A stretch of DNA of 64,000 nt from Blasia pusilla (taxonomy: Eukaryota > Marchantiophyta > Marchantiopsida > Blasiales): positions 60,698,001-60,762,000 of the forward strand of contig CM114271.1 of assembly GCA_050084515.1 (NCBI GenBank), read 5' to 3'. The notes beneath the pieces were generated by a model. The model worked only from the letters and a program-made list of their open reading frames with translations, was not told where the DNA came from and did no database searches. The translations under genes were made by a program, and so were the position numbers. Below are positions 10,401 to 25,900 of the stretch, in pieces; the first letter of the stretch is position 1, and each line of letters begins with the position of its first letter.

Positions 10401-13400
10401 CTAGAAGTTAATGTACTCTGTGAAAAAGCATGTCCGCATGGAAATTGAAGCGAGCAATTTTCACATGTTCTTCCCCACAAGAACTAGAGCCATCTGGAGA
10501 TGCCCTAATATCTACTCCCCGACAACTAAAATCCCTTCACACACTATCTACGGGCCCTTAGAACGGGCGTTCTTTGTGATGCCGGCCGGTAGCATTTAAG
10601 AATTCCCGATCAGACAAGCAAGAGTTCGGGCAAACCCCGTCCCGGGAAATACAATTTCTTTGTAAAAAGCCGGAGAATATTCGGGAATCCCTCATCAGAC
10701 GAGCTCGGCAAATCTATGCGCCCCCTGCGTGACGCTATGGTACCAAGTTCCACGTACATGTGCGACCCGTCCTCCAACTAATGAAAGAGTCCTAAACCCA
10801 ACCACCTTTCAAAGTCCGCACCGCAACCCAAGGTGGCGCAAGCACATACCCACCAACCTTTTTTGACGTGACAAGGGCAAAATCAGTTGTGACGAGGCGT
10901 AACATTCTCGTTCTCCGTAGCATAAAGCTCTGTTGGGATCGGATCCTACTCCATTCATGAGACGCGTGCCGTAGGGTCCTGGACTTCACTTCCAGGGGCT
11001 TGTAGTCCGTTCAGACAAACGAACACTCGCGCGTGCCTCTTCCGGCCTATGAGTCACCTCCAGCGGGTCGCCGTCCAAGAGGGACGCGAAGCATTTCTTG
11101 CATTCATTGACCGAAATAAGAGAAACGTATACCAAAAGCATCTTCGGCAATGCCGGATGTACATTAGTGAGGAAAGATAATTTGATAGCATGAGTATAAT
11201 TTTGTTGTTTAATTCATATTATTTTTTAATAAAAACATTTTGGAAAAAATTATTCTAATTAAGAATTGAATTCATGGGTGTTATGTTGATGGGTAGAATG
11301 GAAGGAGAGGAATAGGTGTTATGGAAGTATGGAATTATATGGGGGAGTGGGATGTTATTTAAACATTAATTTCCGAGTGAAGTTATTCAAAAGAATCGAG
11401 TGTTTGTGTTCCTTTTCAAAAGAAAAAGGAGGTTATATTTTAATTTTGAAATTAAAAAATTTTAACTATCTAAAGAAAAATATTTCCGTGCGCCAGCACG
11501 AAAATGCTAAGTAGTTTTTTCTACCACCGTCCAACTACGCCGCGGTGTGTGTGGTAGTAAGGCCAAGCCATTCAGTATGTTACGAGTGACCTCTCTTTCA
11601 TATTAGAAGGTAAGAGTAACCAGGGCTACAGTGTCGAGGGGGGATTTTTTTATTTCTCTACCTTTAATGTTTGGCATGTATTGTGGAGGCTATAAGAAAA
11701 AACCAATTTTTGAAAAAGAATACAACTGCAAGAACTTTAAAAACCCTGTAGCCCTATTATTTATGTTTCAAGGATATCACAAGTATCGCCTTGTGATATC
11801 CCGGTTCATTTGACTGAATGTACACGGTGATGGATTTTGGGGATAGCCTTATAGAATTGCTTAGGGGGGGGGGGTTATTTGAATTTCCTCACCATTTTGT
11901 GTATGGTAAGTGATAACGAGCGTAAAACACAATCTATACCCTATTTTGGTGAGCACTTGTAAGATGTTATACTCTCTTCCCATGTCATACGTATTGTGCT
12001 TACGAAGTAATTCATTATTACTTCTTTTTGAAACGAGTGGGAAAAAAGAGGAGATTTTTTACTACTTAAGACGTATTTCTCAAGGAAAAAAAAAGGTTTA
12101 CTTTTATTCTGGAAGAGGGAGAGATAAATTTTTAACGATGGAGGACTTAAATAAAATAAAGAATAAATATTTTTATTTTCAATAAAGAAGAGTAGGAGAT
12201 AAGAATCAACTTTGAGTCTTAAATTTTCAACCGAGAACTCAAAAAAAAAAATCAAATTTTTTTTGAGTATATAAGTGAATGAGAGATAAGATCTAAGTTT
12301 CAAATGAAGAAGGGGGAGAGAAAATTGGGGGGTTTCATAATTTATTTATTTTTAAATCAACATGGCGGTGAAAGAGAGAAAGAGGGAAATTTTAAACAAT
12401 GGAGGTTTCACAAGAAAAACAATTATTTCTTAAAGTTGAATATGAGAGGGGAGGAGAGATAGTGAGTAAAAGTTCAATATGGCAAGGCGATAGGAGAAGA
12501 GGAACACATCGGCCTTCCTCCATAGGACTAGGAACGAAGACGATGGACCCACTCCCCCTCGACTCAATGCAGAACATGGGCGCAACATTACTAGTGCAAC
12601 AAAATCTTTCTCTAATAGTGTTTAAGTGAATTCTCTTTTCTTCATTCTCCCAACCAATTGAAGAGTTGTGGATTCAAACATTCTTTGAATCCTTTTTATC
12701 TATTTTCTTTGTATCCTGGTTTTGATTTTCATTTCATACCAATATGATGAGGGGAAAATTTCCCAGCACCCTTTAAGTCTTTGTCCCTCTTAACTTAACT
12801 ACTCCTTAGATCTAACACGAGTGAACAATAGAAGAGAGGGTTTCTCTTACCCCAGCTTCTAAAACATTCAAAAATCTCTACTTCTCTAGATAGGATATTG
12901 TCCTCCGCACCACCTTTATTTATTCCTCATTCAAAATTATATATGAATAAATTTAGGTTTATTGAAAACACGCATGTGAATTATATGTAAGAAAGAAACT
13001 ATTCACCTCCAAGCATGACAGTTTTCAGTGAAAATAAAATAAAATTTGTCCTCTTCGAATGAATAATATATATGAGAGTTTCATTTAGCTAGGTGGTCCT
13101 TAGGCCGTGAGAAAGTCTTCCTTCTCTCACACGGAAATTTCTTCAGTTTCCACTCCGTGTTCACGCATTCCGATCCAGAGAGCAGGCCTATCGTTGCACC
13201 AGCTCTATGATTTCAGCTCCATCACACGCAAGACTCAATGAGTCTAAGCGTGTGAAATAGTAATCAAAATCGTTCGAAGTAAATGTGTTCGGCAGCATTT
13301 ACATATGCTCCACCACCGAGAAGGGAACTGGCAACATAGATCAGGTATTTCCAGATGACGACCTTAGCGGAAGAGGCGTTAGATGGAGGTGAGTGTAATA

Positions 13401-13914
13401 CGAAGTGGCGTTAGCGTGCGACATCTCAGCGAAAATATTTGCAGAACGGGATACAGAATTTCTGCGTTTCAAAGGGCCACTTTCACGAATGTCATGAATA
13501 CTAGAAACCCCTAAACTTCGTGAGTTCCAGGGTCTGCCTCCAAATGTCACTCAGAACAATCCAGTGGCGAGTCTGTTGACTGTAAGAAATGATGCGTTCA
13601 AATGCCCAGCACTTTATTTTAGGAAGTTCGAAGAAGTAAATTTCTACCTTTCAGAAAGAAGTGGATTCTCGTTTTGTAAATGCTCCGTATTTTCTATCAA
13701 CCCTCCAGGATCTCATTCCACAATCAATGCCTAGAATTTCTACTTTCACTTCATATTTGTATGAACTTTGGAATCTTCCATCCTGCTTTCAAAGGGTATA
13801 CAATGAGGAGATTTGACGACTTCACTATTCGATGTAAAGATCTTCTTTTGATCCTAAGTTTGCATCCTATACAAAAACTGTAGAATGTGTTCATGGATCA
13901 ACCGTCAGGGTATA
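10401..13914. other. Intergenic region, no gene recognised
   Basis: Contains a moderately GC-rich piece (10560-11130) of unknown nature, then AT-rich DNA with a 13-base G-run near 11864 and purine-rich tracts. Up to about 13400-13914 it probably includes the 3' UTR and flank of the ERMP1-like gene on the minus strand. Only short open frames are present. Confidence 0.45.
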
Positions 13915-16900
13915 TTAAAATGTATATGTCGACAAATAACTTGCACCAGCAGTGACAGCTACCCAGGGTGGAAAAGATGAAATCAGTCTTTCGGTTTCTT
14001 TCTCGAGCCCTTGATCAAGCACCGCCAACTCTATCCTCAAGGGTTCAGCACCGCTTGCCTGAGTCAAAAGGGAAAAAAGGTTCAGCTTACATTGAGGACC
14101 AAAAAGGAAAAAGTAAAACAACTAGAACGTAGAAATATCAATTGAACGCTTCCATGCATCCAGGCAGTTTTCAATCCAAGAAATTCCAAGCTGGATAACC
14201 TAGATATGATAATCAAGATACGTATGTTGTAGTTTACCACTTACCTCAATCCAGAACAACCAGCTCTCCTGAACATTGTGCCCGGAAAGGCGGCAGATGT
14301 AAGAAGGTGGGCCTCCAGGAACTTGTTCCGGAGCTACAACAGCAATGAAGGTTGGTCAAAAATTTCATCTGAATTTCTGAATTTTGCCTTTGATATTAAA
14401 GCAAGACACTTCCCACATGAAACTTAACTAAACCTCAAGGATCTAGCCAGTGTGATCAAGATTTACACACAGTTTGATCTGTTCATGTATGGGTCATGCT
14501 CTGCAAGCTGAATTCCAAAAATCGGGCTAAGTGTCTCACTTTCCACCTCGTTTGAAGATGTCTATTCTATCAAAACAAATGTAACTCACATCTGCGATAA
14601 ATGAAGACTCAATGAGAGAAATATAGATAACTCAGTTGTTCAAATTTCAAATGATGAGATACCAGGGAGGAGCTGATCTGCAAAGGACCAACTGTTCAGT
14701 GGTCCTGTAATATTCAAAACAGCTGACCAAACTTCCTCCAAGTCCCTGAAACCAAATCAGAATCACGAGGGACTTCAGAGACTATTAATATCTTTTGGGA
14801 AGCAAAATTGGACAATAAGATTTCTTGGACTAAAATCTTTCCTAGACTCGAGTTTTACAACCATTTCTAAATGTTCATTATCTGGAAAGTCCTTGAACCT
14901 GCAGAAGAACCTACGAGTATCAAGCTAAAAAGGGAAAATACAAACTTGCTAATCTCATCTATATGACAATAAAATTATAACAAAACTACAGATGCGCATA
15001 CCCTAAACCAAGTTCGAGATGTATTCGACGCTTTTCATGGACATCACCAATAAGGTTTCCTCCTTTCTCCTCTTTTATAATTTGAAGGAAAGGTAATCTT
15101 CTGGAAATGTTGGATAACACCACTGCAGGGACTTGAGTGCCTCTATTCAACATTCTTGTGATTGGATAGAGTGCCTGCAGTGAAAACAATAAAAAAGGAA
15201 ATGAATGAGGATGCTTCAGGATATTGCAAACCAACCTGAGACGTCTTATCTGCCATGGAAACAGCAAAAGAACATACTCTATGGCGTATACCCGTAGGTG
15301 TTCCCTACCTACGTACACAATCTCCATAGAAATAACTAGCAGCAGTTCCAAATAACAGAGCCAAAACTCATACTGAAATAATCGCAATTTTGTAAAGAGT
15401 TGACAGCACCCTCAGTTTACATCCACCAACAGTGTTAAAAGAGTTTGAAGGAAAAATCAAACCAGCTGTGACAAACTGGACAACTTCGAAGAGGAAACTC
15501 AAAATCTGGAGTGCTCATACACTGAGTGGCATCCTCAACGAGTTTATTGTTGGGAACTTACAGTGAAAGTGACCGGATCAAAGTCAACGTCTTCTGCTTT
15601 TTGGGCCTCATTCACATGCAAAGATTCAGCAACGACTGGAGCATGCTTCCATATGAAAGCAACTGGATTTGGATCCACTGATGCAAAATCATAGCTGGCC
15701 CTTGTTATTTCGTTTCCACCTGGTAAGAGACATGTGTGAGAGCATAAGACTCATGTTACATTGTCTTGATCAACATGTTATGTTCTTATTTCACTTACAG
15801 ACAATTTGGGCACAACTTTTTGCACTGGAAAGAACTCTTAGAACTATATATATACTCTTCACCCAAGGTGTGAACCTGTGCGTCAAATGTCATACCAAAC
15901 AAGTGCACATGCTTGCTGATTCAAGACCTCATCAAATATGAATTTGAACAGAGTCTGATGGACTTCAAAATACAAACCCATCAATGATCCTGAAGTAATG
16001 AGATTACCCTTCAAAATTTGGTTCAAATAATGAACCTTAAGCAAAACTCATAAAATCTTCTATGGTCAAGGGCCATGTCTAAAAAGTGTGAGCGATGTAG
16101 ATACCTGTGGTATGAAAAGTGTGCTGCAATACAAGTCTCTTAGGGGATTCATAATTGTAGGGAAATGCACGAGAAGACAGAGCAGCAGCTCCAATACTTG
16201 CGTACAAGAGCAGGCGTACAACATAAGGCTTTCCAATCCATCTCCCAGCAACAGGAAGTATAGGCCCAACGGACATAATCATGCAACCACCCACTAGCAG
16301 AGCCATGACAACATCTGAAATATAGAACCCTGCACATATTCGGATAAGTAGCAATCGCTGTCAAACCTTAACTCCTTAAATCCTCCAACATTTGCATCCT
16401 TTGATAGGATCAAAACTTAGGTTGCATAAACAAGTTGTACATTTAGCTTTTATTTAGTTCTCTTATGGTCTCTCAAACATTAATCTAGTCACTAATGGGA
16501 AAATCACAACAGAAATAGCAACCACCTTGGCTGAAATATCTACACTGGCATCACCAGAGCTCTCCATCAAGTTCAGTAGCCCAGATCTACTGACCAAAGC
16601 TGTGACTCTGGTAAGCAATGCTTTTAGGGACCATATAAGGTTGGTTCTGGTTCAAAGAGACTCTTCAGTGACACCTGAAAGTAATGCTCCAACAATTTAT
16701 AGAGTGTCACTCAAAGACTGGGAGTGAGTCTCCCTCTTCTCGGATGGTACCTTCTTTACTTTGTCCTCATGCAACCATCACTATAAAGTTGGTTGCAAGA
16801 CTATGGCAGGCAGTACTTAATCAGTACAGTCTCTCTGGAATCAAACTGCAGAAGAATTTATCTCTAGGATCAAACATCAAAAGAGTAAGAATGTGGCACA

Positions 16901-19900
16901 TACCACACACTCCAACTCCAATGTTACAATAGCATCGGCCACACTCAAGGGCTCTGAAAAAGGGGATCCCAGCTCTCACAAATAGCCAAGACCTTGGATG
17001 GATAACAACAAACCTTCATGTGACAATGCCTTGGCATCAGGAAAACAAGGCCTCACGATTTGTTATTTTTATGGTTCTACCTGGTCTCACTAGCAAGTCC
17101 TGCTCTCAGAAAGTTTCTCAATTTTGCCAGCGCCCAGGGGATATCAATGATTATAATCCCAACATTGCTCGTCCTGGTGTCAAAAACCGTACACAATGGC
17201 CGCATCTCATTTGGCAACCTGACAAAAAGTTATACCCAGGATCTTTTACACAAAATGCCTATAGCTCTTCCATATGGGACCGCCATCAGTGCTGATAGGA
17301 GGGATCTAGCAAACTGTGGGGAAGGCATAAAGGATGAGAAGGTACCATACCTTCATAAATGCTGAGAGACAATAAACTGAACAAGCTTTTACCTCTCAGC
17401 CCCCACAACTGACAATAAATCAGTTCATTCATTCTCACCAAAAAGAAGCTAATCCCTGACTTGAACTGGAGATGACATACCAAAGGGAAGTGGGTTAGAG
17501 CCTGTCATGCCAGCTTTTTCAGCCACGAACTGGACAAACACTCCACCAAAATACATACAGTAAGCGATCGGCATGATCAGAGGTACCAAATATCCCAGCA
17601 ACGCCCTGCAGGACAACTTCTAGTTTAGAAACGCAAAAGGAGGACTAGGCAGCTCCAAGAAGATTAGAGTTGGGAAGCAAGGCACTGAAGTTGCCATTAC
17701 AATCACCGCATACAAGTTTACCAAAAAATTGGGCAAAACTATGAGTGTGAGACATATATGGCAACAAGTAGGTGTAATAAAGAGGAAAGTCATGCTAATT
17801 GGAGCTCTTGCATATCGACTTGAGGCACCATAGCTTCAATTCCCCTTCACAAGACTTCCATGATTGACATCAGGAACATTGTCCTCAATATTTTCACCAT
17901 GTGGCGAGCCTCCACAGCTCTGTGAACTTGAGAGAAGATAAATAAACAAGAGAAAATGTTTTACTTGTCCATTTCTTATGATCAAATGATTATATTTAGT
18001 CTTGGACAGAGAAACTTTAAGTGCGAACACGTACAGGAGCGACCGCTTCCCAAATATGTGCTGGGCGAGGGAAAAGACTGAAAAAGCTGGAATCATGCAG
18101 AGGGCCCATATAAAGTCCAAGTAGCCACTGCCTCCATAAAGTGTGATGACCTGAAAGATCAGATCTACCGTCAGTAACACAAGAAAGATTCGAAAGAAGA
18201 GAGTATTCTGAGATTCATTAATCGTTTTTCTTCACAAGAGAAAGGCCATTTTTAAAGAACCATAATGCAAAGACGAAAGCGTCTTCTTCATAAGGAGAAG
18301 CTTTAGTTGATCCTTAACTCTTTAAGCAACTAGTAAGGTAAGCTCATACTATGCAGAGGCTATACTTTTATTTATGAGAGAGTTTTCCTCCCAGAGATAG
18401 TTTCTAAACTGATCTTTCCCTAGGTTTTCACATCAATGAGGATCACTCCTAAACTTGGAAGCTTCTAACCTCTATAGGAGACCTGTAGACTGAACTCGTC
18501 CTAAGGCTTACATGGCAGGAATATAGCAGTTTTCAATTGTAGACAGGGATTGTGCAAATATTTACATAGGTAATTACTTGCCACAAGAAGAAAATAGAAT
18601 AAAAATTATACTCCATTCGGGTGAGGAAATCAAGGATCCATAGTCTAAATGATACTAAACCAGTAACAGTCTTCACAAAGTGGACTCCGTATTTTCTTAG
18701 TATGTTGTAACACCAGGACATAGATAATTTTACTAGAAAGCTGGACCGCAATTCAAAGAAAAGAAATGTTGAGAGTTTCCAGAACAAAGTAAAACCTAGC
18801 TATACTCGTGGCTTTTCCTTTTGTAGGAAATTTTCCACATAGAATTTGGAAGACCCAGATCTTTTACGTTTCTAACCATATCCCAGGCTTTCTTGCTCAG
18901 AACGTCACCTGGGTTGATCCACTCCATCCTGATGAGATTGGGCCATTATATGAATCAATACTGTTTTAGTTGAAAGCCTTCTCCAACTTAAGCTGAATGG
19001 CATATATGAATGGAGGATACTTTCCATTTCTAAGGTTCCCCCACTATCCATACACCCACATCCTGAGTGGACAAAGCAAGCAAGAAACTGTCTGCAGAAA
19101 CATACTGTAGTTAGCGTGGCACTGATACCGACCGCTCCCCAGTGACCTGCCCACTCCAAAGCTTCCTGTTGTCAGAGAGAATGTCAAAGATCAAATTACG
19201 CAACAACGGATGTGAAAGCCGGAAGCCTTACCTTGAGCCAGAATATTCACAAGATCAACCATTCTTTCACCTCCAAACAACAATCCATTATCTACTGAGA
19301 TTAGTTTCATCATTTCCTTCTCGAGTCATGAAGTCAGTACGTACTATGAGGATTGATTACTGTCTTTTTTGGAGTAATGTTCTGACATTACCCTACTACT
19401 CACATCCATACATCCTAGTTCGTACAATCTCTACTCGATTACGATTCAATCAAACATGGTGATTTTCCCTGAGCTGCGGATAGATCACCTTACTTGTTTT
19501 ACAGTGGCCTTGGCACTAGTAGCCATCCACATAACTCTCGGCATTAACATCCCTGCAAGGGAACTGGGTACAAACATGCAAAGTGCAATCCATGGCTTCG
19601 CAAACCTGCAAACGTAAACCATGATTCCACCATAGAGTATCAATTGATTGTCAGGCATCCTCCTCCAAGAAATCCACCAAAAAAACTGTTCAGACCAAAC
19701 AGTTGAGTTCAGACTTCTTGTTTTGTAAGTTACTTTCCTCTATGTCTGCACTGATTGTTTAAAAATTGCACCCAACTGACTTCAGCTGGCAATCAGTTTT
19801 CGTGCTTGCTCACTTCAAATTTTCCAGTTACAGAAGATGAAAGGGAATCTTGTTGACATGTACTTTCTCTTTATTTCACTCTGCAATAGAGTGAAACCAA

Positions 19901-22900
19901 GCCACTTGGTACAAGTTTATAATTGAGGATGTGTAATGATAGGTTTGTTTTGAGTTGCCACCACGCAATGGAACAGAAATATGGTAAATGACATCTTCTG
20001 ATGATCAGACTCAATAGTTTCCTATTTCACCAGGACCACATTGTTGAAATTTGTTAATATCTAGTTTAGTCATGCCCTAAAAGTAGTTAGTCAAGTACTA
20101 ACTTAGTTGGATACTAATTTAGTTAGCTGGAGATAACTTCGTGCTCCTCTATCTTTTAGGGTAACCTCGAATTAGGGCTAGCCACCATCAGATATCTAGG
20201 ATATGGATCTGTTCAAGAAGATCTAAGGGCCAGAAATGCTCACCCTCATGTATATATTGTTTCTGCTTAGAGCTAGAAGGTAATTCTACAGTATGCACAG
20301 CTTTTGGTGAGGACTCCTGAGGCTCTTGGTGTGTCGTGCAGCACTGGCCCTGCTGCAGAGTGATCTGCGAGAAGGAAGAGGAGATTGAGACTAAGTTCTG
20401 TGTTTGCTAGAGCCTCACTGTAAGGCAGGTCGTTTTGTCTAGATAGCTGATGAAGATTGTTTGTGCTCAGTGATGTGAGCCATGTGTGATCTCTGAGCTG
20501 GTGACGTGTAAGGATCTGTGTTGTGAGTGCAAGGTGTGACTGTAGAATCCTCCTTCGTATCTGATAGATAACAAGGAGAGTCACATCATGGTAGGACTCT
20601 GATTTGGAAATTGAGTTAGAAACTGATTTGCTGATTGTATACAAGCTGAAATCATGGATGGTTTAGCTGATGCTAGTTCTGACTTTGTACAAGGAGATAC
20701 TTCTGCTGGTCAATCCTTTTCACACACATCATGATAAATCCAGAAATAGTTCAAGCGGAAAAATACCAGTATGGAAGTTTTGCACTATGCTTCATTCTTA
20801 CCAAGTTATGGCGGTACTAGAAACAGACAGTCTCATTACTGCAAGGGCCACAGGGAACAAAACTCCACACAACAAGGCAGCTGCCTGTACCACCCATCCT
20901 ACAACATAGAAACAAGTCAATAAACTGCCAAAGTTCTGGAATCAGTATGCTTTCATTAACTGACATGCTTCCAACAAGTGAAAGAGAGGTTGAGGTGAAC
21001 AAGCTCCAGGCAAACAAGGAAACCCACTTTATGACACATGCACACCATCTCACCTAATGATTAATCAGGGACACACAATGGTCAGATTATGGGCAATTTC
21101 GTGAAATGTTCACAATGAATACTTTGTTGAAATTTGTTAATATCTAGTTTAGTCATGCCCTAAAAGTAGTTAGTCAAATACTAACTTAGTTGGATGCTAA
21201 TTTAGTTAGCTAGAGATAACTTAGTGTTCCTCTATCTTTTTAGGGTAACCTTGAATTAGGGCAATTCTCGAGTTAGGGTTAGCCACCATCTGTTATTTAG
21301 GGTATGGATCTGTTCAAGAAGATCTAAGGGCCAGAAGTGCTCACCCTGATGTATATAATGTCTCTGTTTAGAGAGCAGAAGCCAATTCTACAGCATGCAC
21401 AGTTTTGGTGAGGACTCCTGAGGCTCTTGGTCCTGCTGCAGAGTGATCAGAGAATAGGAAGAGGAGATTGAGACTAATTGCTGTGCTTGCTAGAGCCTCA
21501 CTGGAAGGCAGGTTGTTTTGTCTAGTATGCTGATGGAGATTGTTTGTGCTCAATGGTGAGCCATGTCTGATCTCTGAGCTGGTGACATGTGAGGACCTGT
21601 AGTGTGAGTGCAAGGTGTGGCTGAGTAGAATCCTTCTTAGTATCTCTTAGATAGTAAGAAGAGTCACATCATGGTAGGGCTCTGATTTGGCAATAGAGAT
21701 AGGAACTGATTTGCTGATTGTGTACAAGCTGAAATCATGGATGGTCTAGCTGATGCTAGCTCTGACTTTGTACAAGGAGATACTTCTGCTGGTCAATCAT
21801 ATTCTCATACTTGCCCATTTTACCTTGAGCTTTAAACAACTAGTTGCATAGGGGATGATAGGTTTTCAGATTAAGCATTCGTAGGGATCTTGAACATCTT
21901 CATCTTTATCCAGAGATGCTATGGGTAGTAGTTGATGACAGGAATCGTTGCTGACTAACACTGCAATTATAGAACCTAAAATTTGCACCCTACAAGACAA
22001 ACGAATTGTAGCATTCTCTTGCAAATGGTCATGGCCAAGCACAAAGGAAAAAAGATGACCTAAACCACACCTTGGAGCATGTACTGAAATCTTCCACCCA
22101 CAGTTTGAAGACCTGACACTAAAGGCGAGGTCAGACTTGGGACAAGAAATACAACTGCCAGGGGCAAGAGGTGTAATGCAGAAGCAATTTTGTAGGGGTA
22201 AAACACCTGCCAGAGACAATGTCCGTGAGTTAGCAAGCCATTCACAGCAAATGGGAGGCACAATTGATCCCAGCAACTTATCACAGGAATACCAGAGAAA
22301 TTGAAGTTACAGACCCTTGTAGAAAACTCAATCACAATACAAAATTCAGTTGGTAATCTTTTGGCACATTCCAGCAGATCTGGGGAGAAGAAATATGATT
22401 TTAGACAACAGGGCCTTCTGATCATGACTTTAAACTCCACTCCTGAAGTTTGTTGAACTAAAATCTGAAGACTTTACAACAGTACATTACAACAAATTGC
22501 TTAAGAAAGCTTCTCCACAGGATCTGGAGACACATTCAACGTCTAGTGGCAATTAGAACATCAGGTACTTAGAGTAACCTATACCAGATAATTGAGTAGA
22601 GGATGAGGCACATAATGTAAAGAAAGAGAGAATAAAATACTAACTATAGCTAAGCAAGATTCGTGTGATTTCCTTACGTTAAGACGGTTGGAAAGTTTTA
22701 GTAGAAAGCTTACGTTCCAACACCTTGACATGCATGCCCGGAGCAAACACAAAATTTTCTGATGGCAGACTTGAGAAAGAGTCTATTTTCAGAATTCGGA
22801 ACAGTAGTATATATGTATGAGACAATTATGCTTGTATCGCAAATTCTCATGCATTTCCATATGGAAGTCAATGAAATTCTTGCTGAGATTGCAGAGATCA

Positions 22901-25900
22901 AATCACAATGTTTTGATCTGTGACAAGAAAATGAAGTTCAGTGTGGTCTACCATATACATGCCCCATATGTCAAAGAAAACTGGGCGATGCTCTGCAGAT
23001 TCATCTCCTGATGCCTTCTTGGCTTCTGCTCTCGCAACAGCACCTTTCAACTCTGGAGCACTCGTGAATCCACGAACAAGGGCGACAAGATTCTCTCCCC
23101 GAGCCTGTAAACTTCCAGGTCTGAACATGACCACACCAATGAAACATCACCCGAGTATCAAAAATCGTGGCCAGCAGCAACACCCCAAAAGACTCACATA
23201 ATGCATACTGATTGGAAGCATCAATTCAAGGAGACAGAAAGACGAGAACTTACACCATCTTTTCTGGCCTGTCGTAGGGCGTGTGATACACTGTGCCCTT
23301 GAGAATGAAAACAATATCTAGTCCGGGTATGTCTCCAAAATCCTGAGAGAAGATACGGTAATCTGTATCTCCAGGTACAAGAGGGAATATGTCCTGCAGA
23401 ACATATTGTATATTTTAAATTTGAATAAAATCTGAAAGCTTTTGACAAGGAAAACCCACTTCACTCATTCGAGATAAGCAAAAATAAAGAGAAAATATAA
23501 TCGATGAAGGAGGCTGTGGCCATTACTGGCTGCCATGGGTAATGCAGCAAAATTAACTTCGTGACAAAGGGGGAAAAAACTGCAGAGCCAATTCCCAGAA
23601 CATGAACTTGTGCCTGTAGCTCAAAACTGAGGTCCACTTATATTCTGGTTAGGTGAGGAAATCTACGTAATTCTATAAGGAATTAAATCAAGCATCCTTC
23701 CACCTTTAAAAAAGAAATGAGTAAAAGAGAACCTGAGCTACAGCATTTGCCATAGGATGCACAGCAGACTCATAATACACACGTGATGGCCATGATCCAG
23801 GTCCCGATTGCACGACCAAATCTGAGGTTAGCAAGCGCACACAGCAGTAAGACAAATAACATTCACAGGAGCTTGGTGGGCAAAGGACAAAAAGGCACAG
23901 GCCATACAAATACACACACTAAAATGGCCAGCCGTCAATCATTCTTTAGGCATGAGTCTAGCTCAATGAACCTGGAACTACCAAATTCCACTTGTAGTCC
24001 TCACTGTCACATTTCCAGTCTAGTTACAAGCTTGTCACTCACTTGCTACGAGTATCAGAGAGGAACTGACGGTCAATCATCCACTTAAAGATTCAATCAA
24101 AAAAATGGATATCACAATGGTGCAATAACATGCATGAACATGTTCTATGGATTTAACATAGAAGAAATTTTGGTTCTCAAACACAAGAGACACAAGGGAC
24201 ATGATCCATCAGACCTGTTCCCTACTGAGACCTCGTGGGGAGTATTGTCTTCTTACGAGTATGGTCTTGACTGCCAGTGCTCTGACTCTAGGAGAATCAC
24301 AGAGATGGTGCCTGAACCATGAATCCTTGACAGGCACTGATTCTTATTCAGGAAAACACTGAGCAACTTGGTAACTGAAATTCCTTTCAATATAAACAGA
24401 GTGGATTTTTTCAGTGTGCAGCGTAGAATAAATAATGGCCAAGACCTTACCAGGTCCACTGGCCCCAGAGGCCTCAACATTGATGACAGCCCCAATTGAT
24501 GCCCTCCACTTGTGAGTCGTAATGAAGCCATGGGTTGCCTGATGCACTGACACAATCATGTTATACAAAAGAGCTTTCCGGTAGTTCAAAAGGTAAGAAT
24601 TCTCCAACTTTCAAAGGCTAGTGGCTACTGTCATTGACTCCGAAGAACTACTCAAAATGACATGAAAAAATCAAGGCCGCTCTCAAAAACCAACAGAAGG
24701 AATAATAATGCAAGAACCAAGAGATCCAGCCAAGGCAGTGCCTAGCTTCTATGCATAATTGTTCAATTGCAAGAGTATCATAGCACCAAGAGGTAAGAAA
24801 CATGGTAAGATAAGAAACTTGAAGGCTGTAAGAATCCAACCAAACTGGAGATACAACTGAAGAGAGAACTCAATCAGATTCCACCTCAAGTTAACTTATT
24901 GATAACTCAAGTATCATTCCATTCCATTACCGTAAGCTTGTGTGTTGCACAGATCTTAATTTCCATTAAATTAAGCTCATTATATCCTTCAATCACCTAA
25001 ATTTAAAATACATTATTAAACTCCTCAATCACCCGCCATTTTTGGGTATATATTTACACATCGATCTAATAGCCCTCTACATCCTGATGAAGATTTATCT
25101 TATAATAGCATGATTAAAGTGTAGGAAAAAGAGAAAACGTGATCAATTAAAATTTGTGCTGAAGGCCATGGTCAAACCCACAGATAGCAACATGTGACAA
25201 AGCCAACCTTGAAACTTTACAGGAATATAGTGGCCACCAAACAGTTAAATCATTTGATTGTATTCCACTGAGAAGAAAGATCAGTTTGGCCATTTCCTCA
25301 CTACTTGTATATTCGACTGACTCATTGTATTTTTGTGAAATGACAAACTTCCATCAAATTCATGCACACAGAAAGGTGAAACCCTATTCCCAGCATCATC
25401 TAAATGTGATCTACGACTTTTGGATATGGAGGCAGGAGAAAGTTGTGCAAACGTGCGATTCAAACCAACTAATTGTTGGGGAACGTGTACCAATAGAACT
25501 CAGACAATATCAAGTGTACTATGCAAGAAACAACCAGCTTACCAAGCAGAAAAGTTCTTCAGCCCCATTAAATAGGAAGATAACAGGAGCTGGTGGTACC
25601 CAATCTGTATCAATTATATATCGAGCAGTTTCTAGCAGTGAGGCTGCAAACAAAGCCAGCAGTACAACTTGTTAGCCATAATACCAGTTTACTGAGTATA
25701 ATCACACAATATTCGTCGTTTAAGGACCTGGCTCACTGCATCTCTGATTGAGCAAATTCTTGAGATCATAGCTTACAGAAGCCCAAAGAAGCATAGTCCA
25801 AATTTAGTTTAGTATGAATGTAAGCTGAAATTACCAACGCATGAAGCACAATCAGAAGCACCAGGAGAGGCTAATGGAGCATCAAAGTGGGCGTTTAGGA

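Noticed and set aside
11864-11876. G-run as a polypurine tract
   Set aside because: No LTR or coding remnant adjoins it; a homopolymer alone is not evidence.
20273-20644. 123-codon minus-strand frame in the 675-base repeat
   Set aside because: Not maintained in the second repeat copy (frame breaks and shortens), so it is not selected as protein.
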